A DNA stretch of 6,684 bases from Desulfobacteraceae bacterium. GTDB lineage: Bacteria > Desulfobacterota > DSM-4660 > Desulfatiglandales > Desulfatiglandaceae. Positions 5,763 through 6,684 of the stretch are shown in pieces; position 1 is the first letter of the stretch, and each line of letters begins with the position of its first letter. Position numbers and translations under genes: made by a program. The stretch is taken from the NCBI GenBank assembly GCA_030642205.1, contig DAOWOF010000133.1, positions 1 through 6,684 on the forward strand, read 5' to 3'. The notes under the pieces were generated by a model, which saw only the letters and a program-made list of their open reading frames with translations, was not told where the DNA came from and made no database searches.

Positions 5763-6684
5763 ATGGATAAACAGTGGAAGGAATTACTGGATGGGCTGAA
5801 GGCGGGTCACATCTATTCCATGGCAAAAATGATTACCAAGGTTGAAAACAGGGATCAGGGATGGATGGATATAATGAAAGAAATCTATCCCGATACCGGG
5901 CAGGCTAAAATCTTTGGCATTACTGGTGCTCCTGGTACTGGAAAGAGCACTTTAACCGATCAATTGACACTCAATTTAGTTGGTCAAGGTTATAGTGTTG
6001 GAATTATTGCTATTGATCCTTCCAGCCCTTTTTCAGGCGGCGCATTATTAGGTGATCGTTTGCGAATGCGAGATGTTTGTCAGATCGAAGATGTTTTTGT
6101 TCGCTCGATGGCGACCAGGGGAGCTTTGGGAGGTCTGAGTCTTGCTGCCAAGGATGTAATAAAAATCATGGATGCCTTTGGCAAGGATATAATTATTATT
6201 GAGACCGTTGGAGTCGGTCAGGATGAAGTGGATGTTGTCAGCTCTGCTGATGCAGTTATGGTTGTTTGTATTCCGGGGATGGGTGATGGCATTCAGGCAA
6301 TCAAGGCGGGAATAATGGAAATTGCTGATATTTTTGTTGTTAATAAGGCAGATCGGGATGGAGTAGAACAAGTAGTTATGGACATTGAAGGCATGTTGAG
6401 CCTCAGTTCTACCAATGAATCTCAGAAAAATGTTCCTGTCGTTAAGACAGTAGCTATAAAAGGCGAAGGCATTTCGGATTTAGCTTCAATCCTGATTAAT
6501 GACTTTGATTCTCGAATAAGAGACGATTCCTGGCAGGAACAGCGTATTAGGGAAGAAATTTTGACTCTTCTGGAAAAAGAAATATTTAATTATATTCGTT
6601 TACGCTGGAACAGTAAGGGAGAGCTTGATAAGGCTGTTAGGCAGGTACTCAAAAGGGAAAAAAGTCCTTATTCGATTGTTCAGG
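5763..6684 (+). CDS. meaB: MeaB/ArgK-family GTPase, mutase chaperone (partial, C-terminus cut by window edge)
   Basis: MeaB (called MMAA in animals) is a G3E-family P-loop GTPase. It binds B12-dependent mutases, gates adenosylcobalamin loading, and protects the enzyme from inactivation. The 307 visible residues show the Walker A motif GAPGTGKST (55-63), the MeaB hallmark DPSSPFSGGALLGDR (85-99), the switch/Walker B region ETVGVGQDE (147-155), and the guanine-specificity motif NKAD (194-197). All are intact. Family members are usually about 310-340 residues, so only the final tail is likely missing past 6684. The start is the ATG at 5763, preceded by a moderate purine-rich GGAAAGAAG at 5746-5754, about 8 bases upstream. 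It lies 157 bases after the mutase large subunit, the usual neighbour of meaB. This strongly supports the mutase as an adenosylcobalamin enzyme in use, whatever its exact substrate. Confidence 0.95.
   Translation, partial: MDKQWKELLDGLKAGHIYSMAKMITKVENRDQGWMDIMKEIYPDTGQAKIFGITGAPGTGKSTLTDQLTLNLVGQGYSVGIIAIDPSSPFSGGALLGDRLRMRDVCQIEDVFVRSMATRGALGGLSLAAKDVIKIMDAFGKDIIIIETVGVGQDEVDVVSSADAVMVVCIPGMGDGIQAIKAGIMEIADIFVVNKADRDGVEQVVMDIEGMLSLSSTNESQKNVPVVKTVAIKGEGISDLASILINDFDSRIRDDSWQEQRIREEILTLLEKEIFNYIRLRWNSKGELDKAVRQVLKREKSPYSIVQ

Noticed and set aside
6048..6371. 107-codon open frame on the - strand
   Set aside because: It is antisense to the conserved GTPase motifs of meaB and has no supporting signal.
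1..6684. CRISPR array, tRNA or rRNA genes
   Set aside because: I saw no regularly spaced repeats and no cloverleaf or rRNA signature on either strand.

Overview
The window carries a coenzyme B12-dependent acyl-CoA mutase locus, all on the + strand. In order it holds a split-mutase small (cobalamin-binding) subunit at 1256-1654, an AMP-forming acyl-CoA synthetase at 2091-3653, the mutase large (catalytic) subunit at 3860-5605, and a MeaB/ArgK-type GTPase chaperone from 5763 that runs off the right edge. The AT-rich base composition, the split mutase paired with a fatty-acid-type ligase, and the hairpin-rich intergenic DNA suggest an anaerobic bacterium, most likely a sulfate reducer of the Desulfobacterota (former Deltaproteobacteria). 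That placement is inferred from gene content, not from a phylogenetic marker.

The left 1.25 kb has no intact gene. Positions 1-540 are AT-rich and hold inverted repeats. Positions 574-1203 are the wreck of a DDE transposase, recognisable in three frames and broken by frameshifts and stops. It ends about 50 bases before the first mutase gene. The gaps between the four genes are large (about 436, 206 and 157 bases). They contain several strong inverted repeats and one good promoter-like site before the ligase. The locus therefore looks like a co-functional gene set interrupted by repeat DNA, not a tight operon.

Working model: the ligase makes an acyl-CoA, the two mutase subunits rearrange its carbon skeleton using adenosylcobalamin and a radical mechanism, and MeaB protects and reloads the mutase. 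The large subunit keeps the Tyr and Arg that bind the substrate carboxylate in methylmalonyl-CoA mutase (Y93 and R216), so the substrate is probably a dicarboxylic acyl-CoA. The segment that binds CoA in methylmalonyl-CoA mutase is, however, replaced by a glycine-rich stretch, and other normally conserved motifs differ. Together with the ligase gene lying between the two subunits, this makes a non-canonical substrate plausible. One candidate is an alkylsuccinyl-CoA from fumarate-addition hydrocarbon degradation. This is the most interesting hypothesis in the window, and it is not proven by the sequence.
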